Shown in pieces: positions 63,085 to 64,000 of a DNA stretch of 64,000 nt. Where the stretch lies: NCBI GenBank assembly GCA_905221605.1, contig CAJNDS010000446.1, forward strand, positions 910,743-974,742, written 5' to 3'. Source of the DNA: Symbiodinium natans. Its lineage: Eukaryota > Sar > Dinophyceae > Suessiales > Symbiodiniaceae. A program made the position numbers and the translations under genes. Each line of letters begins with the position of its first letter. Within the stretch, counting starts at the first letter, position 1. The notes under the pieces are model-generated. The model saw only the letters and a list, made by a program, of their open reading frames with translations. It had not been told where the DNA came from and did no database searches.

Positions 63085-63515
63085 ACGTCTGACTCGGAGG
63101 GGCCTGTCTTAAGCCGCCTAGGCACTTGAACCTGTGCATGTGCGGGCACCTGGTGGTTAGGCTGCTGCTCTATGCTGCCTTCTGTCTTGGCGCTGCCAAG
63201 AGGTCACCTGTTTAACTACCTTTTCGGGAAAAAGGCATTTGGAAGAAGCTTAGCGTTGCCTTCCTGTGGTCATCCCGATGGTATCAGGGAAATTATTAAT
63301 GGCTTGGGCAAAAAGAAGCTTCTGTTAGCTTGGACCCCAATTGAGGTAGCAGAACATCAACCCTTCTCCATCCATTTTTATGCCAAACCATTGCTCCAAT
63401 TAGCCGTGCGGACCACCTAGAGGTTAGGTTAAAGTGCTCGAAAGCGTTGTGCTAACGCTCGCACGAAGATTTGGCTTCCGTCTGTTGTTCGAAAGCCTAA
63501 CCTTTGCGCGTTCTT
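63085..63515 (+). repeat. Inverted repeat arm 2 (about 0.4 kb)
   Basis: Partner of 61195-61615. The plus frame 63172-63420 reads REIINGLGKKKLLLAW then AEHQPFSIHFYAKPLLQL and is open for 82 codons. It encloses the second 1.3-kb copy together with the other arm. Confidence 0.9.
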
Positions 63516-63650
63516 GCTCTTACTAGCAGACAAAGGCCAGCGCAATGCGCAAAGCACTTCCCCAGCGTTCTTGCTCTTACTAACCAGGAAAAGCGCACAA
63601 ACTAACAAACACCCACCTTCCCCGTCCACAACGGCAAAACAACAGAAGCC
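63505..63650 (+). repeat. Module X copy 3
   Basis: Close to 58441-58570 and, like it, followed by module Y. Confidence 0.9.
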
Positions 63651-63674
63651 ACTTTTTGCGCCCTTAGCCGGGGG

Positions 63675-63885
63675 CCTGACAAGTGCATTTTGGCCAGTCG
63701 AGAATGATGCACAACGTTCAAAAGGTAAACATTGATCTTAGACTGCGGCAAAAACATGCTTCTATCTTCACATGCACCGCAAAGTTAAAAGGTATGGTAA
63801 AAGCGATTTGCACTTGCAACATAGTGCAGATACCTTACGCCGAAGCTATCCGTGCTGCACAGACGCGCAAGAAACAAAGAGGGTG
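63675..63885 (+). repeat. Module Y copy 2
   Basis: About 90% similar by eye to 58615-58830; also followed by CGGGCG hairpins. Confidence 0.92.
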
Positions 63886-63892
63886 AAAAGGA

Positions 63893-63951
63893 AGAAAACG
63901 GGCGTTTCCAACTTTGAACGGTTGACAAGGAGAAAGAGAACGGGCGTTCTC
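63893..63951. repeat. Two further CGGGCG palindromes
   Basis: One imperfect (GAAAA/TTTCC) at 63893-63908 and one perfect (GAGAA/TTCTC) at 63936-63951, again following module Y. The series may continue past the window. Confidence 0.8.
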
Positions 63952-64000
63952 AATCTCTATAAGAAGATTGTTTTGGAGTAACAGAAGAGCTCCACGACCT

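Overview
The window is nuclear DNA of an alveolate eukaryote, most likely a dinoflagellate. The evidence is: an Arabidopsis-type telomere repeat (TTTAGGG) scattered through introns; a protein kinase gene cut into about thirty exons of roughly 30-110 nt; introns that mostly start with GC or GA instead of GT and end AG before a G; all recognisable coding on one strand (minus) for about 40 kb; and a cGMP-dependent protein kinase with several cyclic-nucleotide-binding (CNB) domains, as in alveolates. No prokaryotic operon, rRNA gene, convincing tRNA gene or CRISPR array was seen. Exon edges were worked out by eye from reading frame and splice dinucleotides, so they may be off by a few bases.

Layout. 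About 2.3-15.3 kb holds minus-strand exon candidates of one or more unrecognised genes; one long exon with a Gln/His/Met-rich tail ends in a stop at 10771. 15.97-16.38 kb is a CA microsatellite. About 18.73-38.94 kb is the PKG gene (minus). Read 5' to 3' it encodes CNB-A (38.9-37.1 kb), a degenerate CNB-B (36.9-33.5 kb), linker exons (29.7 and 28.1 kb), a canonical last CNB (27.0-25.2 kb) and the kinase domain with AGC-type tail (24.8-18.7 kb). Probable N-terminal exons continue to 41.3 kb. Its introns hold a (GTA)n tract, an 880-bp CA tract, a polypyrimidine tract, two unexplained ORFs (31.05-32.06 kb) and an 80-bp inverted-repeat element. 42-49 kb is mostly featureless. 49.0-50.8 kb has GC-rich minus-strand ORFs. 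51-55 kb has little apart from ACC/ATC-rich simple repeats.

55-64 kb differs from the rest. It has no telomeric tracts and is a mosaic of repeats: two minisatellites (about 51-bp and 60-bp units), a 1.3-kb direct duplication, a 0.4-kb inverted pair, further repeated modules, and a family of short palindromes with a constant CGGGCG centre and changing but complementary arms.

The most striking observation is that telomere-repeat tracts lie at intron edges with a fixed polarity. On the coding strand several introns begin directly with GTTTAGGG, so the telomere repeat supplies the 5' splice site, and the intron before the same exon often ends in CCCTAAA repeats. Short exons therefore sit between inverted telomeric tracts (8.73-8.83, 18.96-19.00, 26.95-27.00, 38.87-38.94, 41.16-41.28 kb).
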